Made by a program: the position numbers and the translations under genes. Of a DNA stretch of 64,000 nucleotides, positions 63,684-64,000 are shown one piece after another. The DNA comes from Anaerobutyricum hallii. Its GTDB lineage: Bacteria > Bacillota > Clostridia > Lachnospirales > Lachnospiraceae. The stretch lies in contig NZ_LT907978.1 of assembly GCF_900209925.1 (NCBI RefSeq), forward strand, positions 1,609,219 through 1,673,218. The letters are read 5' to 3'. The notes under the pieces were generated by a model. It searched no databases. It was not told the origin of the DNA and worked only from the letters and a program-made list of their open reading frames with translations. Each line of letters begins with the position of its first letter. The first letter of the stretch is position 1.

Positions 63684-64000
63684 ATGGAGGTTATTATAGC
63701 AAATTACACAAAAACAACTATTGGAAAGGAAAACCGAATTGAGCTGCATGAAAAGTTGTCTTTAACAGGTGCAGAAATCAGTTTAAACGAACTACCTGCA
63801 GGAGCAAATGTCCCATTTGTTCATTCTCATAAAGAAAATGAAGAAATCTATGGAATTCTTTCAGGTAACGGCAAGGCCATAATTGATGGAGAAGAAATCA
63901 GCCTTTCAACTGGAGACTGGATAAAAATCGCACCTGCTGCAAAGCGTCAGTTTTTTGCATCCGATATTTCCGGAATTACTTATATCTGCATTCAGGTAAA
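63684..64000 (+). CDS. Cupin domain protein (partial)
   Basis: The frame runs off the right edge after about 105 codons. Cupin motifs are PFVHSHKENEEIYGILSGNG and AIIDGEEISLSTGDWIKIAP. The only ATG (63684) has no ribosome site. GGAGG instead lies 5 nt before an ATA that starts the sequence ATA-GCA-AAT-TAC, where relatives, as I recall, begin with Met-Ala-Asn-Tyr or Met-Ser-Asn-Tyr. Start choice is therefore uncertain. Confidence 0.85.
   Translation, partial: MEVIIANYTKTTIGKENRIELHEKLSLTGAEISLNELPAGANVPFVHSHKENEEIYGILSGNGKAIIDGEEISLSTGDWIKIAPAAKRQFFASDISGITYICIQV

Noticed and set aside
1-64000. CRISPR arrays, tRNA or rRNA genes
   Set aside because: No regularly spaced repeats and no cloverleaf or rRNA sequence were noticed when reading both strands.

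Overview
The window looks like the chromosome of a low-GC anaerobic gut Firmicute, most likely a Lachnospiraceae (Blautia/Dorea/Ruminococcus-type). The evidence is protein style: CD1107/CD1108/Maff2/PrgI conjugation proteins, hybrid cluster protein, a c-di-GMP-I riboswitch, IS66 and IS1634 elements. Genus assignment is inference. Coding is almost all on the minus strand, so gene order below is given in the direction of transcription, from high to low coordinates.

Region 1 (about 26.6 kb down to 1) is most of an integrative conjugative element. It holds parA-parB, small accessory genes, a Cys-rich protein, ssb, two RepA-type initiators, a DnaC-like helicase loader, PcfB, the VirD4 coupling protein, Maff2, a VirB6-like channel, PrgI, the VirB4 ATPase, a 3D/M23/NlpC peptidoglycan hydrolase, DUF4315, CD1107, topoisomerase III and a large CnaB-repeat surface protein that runs off the left edge. 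The relaxase is not in the window. virB4 is split by a group II intron placed just after the Walker B motif. Several genes of under 60 codons are present, and one small gene is cut by an in-frame amber codon.

Region 2 (26.7-31.6 kb) is a recombination scar. A truncated tyrosine integrase is fused to the 3' end of a decayed IS66 element. That element carries a second, internally deleted IS66 inserted next to its own terminal repeat, with an intact 8-bp target duplication.

Region 3 (31.6-43.1 kb) is a defence island closed by a rho-independent terminator. Six tightly packed genes read Res - 68-aa protein - Mod - DUF4062/TIR-like protein - HamA-like nuclease - HamB-like helicase. This appears to be a type III restriction-modification system and a Hachiman system sharing one transcript, with a Fic protein upstream. 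The multi-hairpin transcription unit just beyond it (43.3-43.5 kb) has its own promoter and terminator and is a candidate small RNA.

Region 4 (43.7-50.3 kb) carries redox and stress genes: hydroxylamine reductase (hcp), flavodoxin with a TetR regulator and its perfect 18-bp palindrome, a Spx/ArsC protein, a Tm-1-like/UPF0261 protein and an MBL-fold hydrolase.

Region 5 (50.3-57.7 kb) is a sensory cluster. A promoter and a complete c-di-GMP-I riboswitch with terminator precede a BvgS-like hybrid kinase, then a periplasmic-type binding lipoprotein and a second hybrid kinase. After these come a riboswitch relic and a third hybrid kinase shredded by deletions.

Region 6 (57.9-64 kb) has a 5'-truncated IS1634-type transposase, a Cys-rich small protein, a NimA-like flavin protein, a YolD/Y-family polymerase pair and a divergent HxlR/cupin pair. 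A 22-nt motif with different flanking inverted arms occurs at 26.77 and 57.89 kb in the same orientation. It may mark the ends of a 31-kb island between them.
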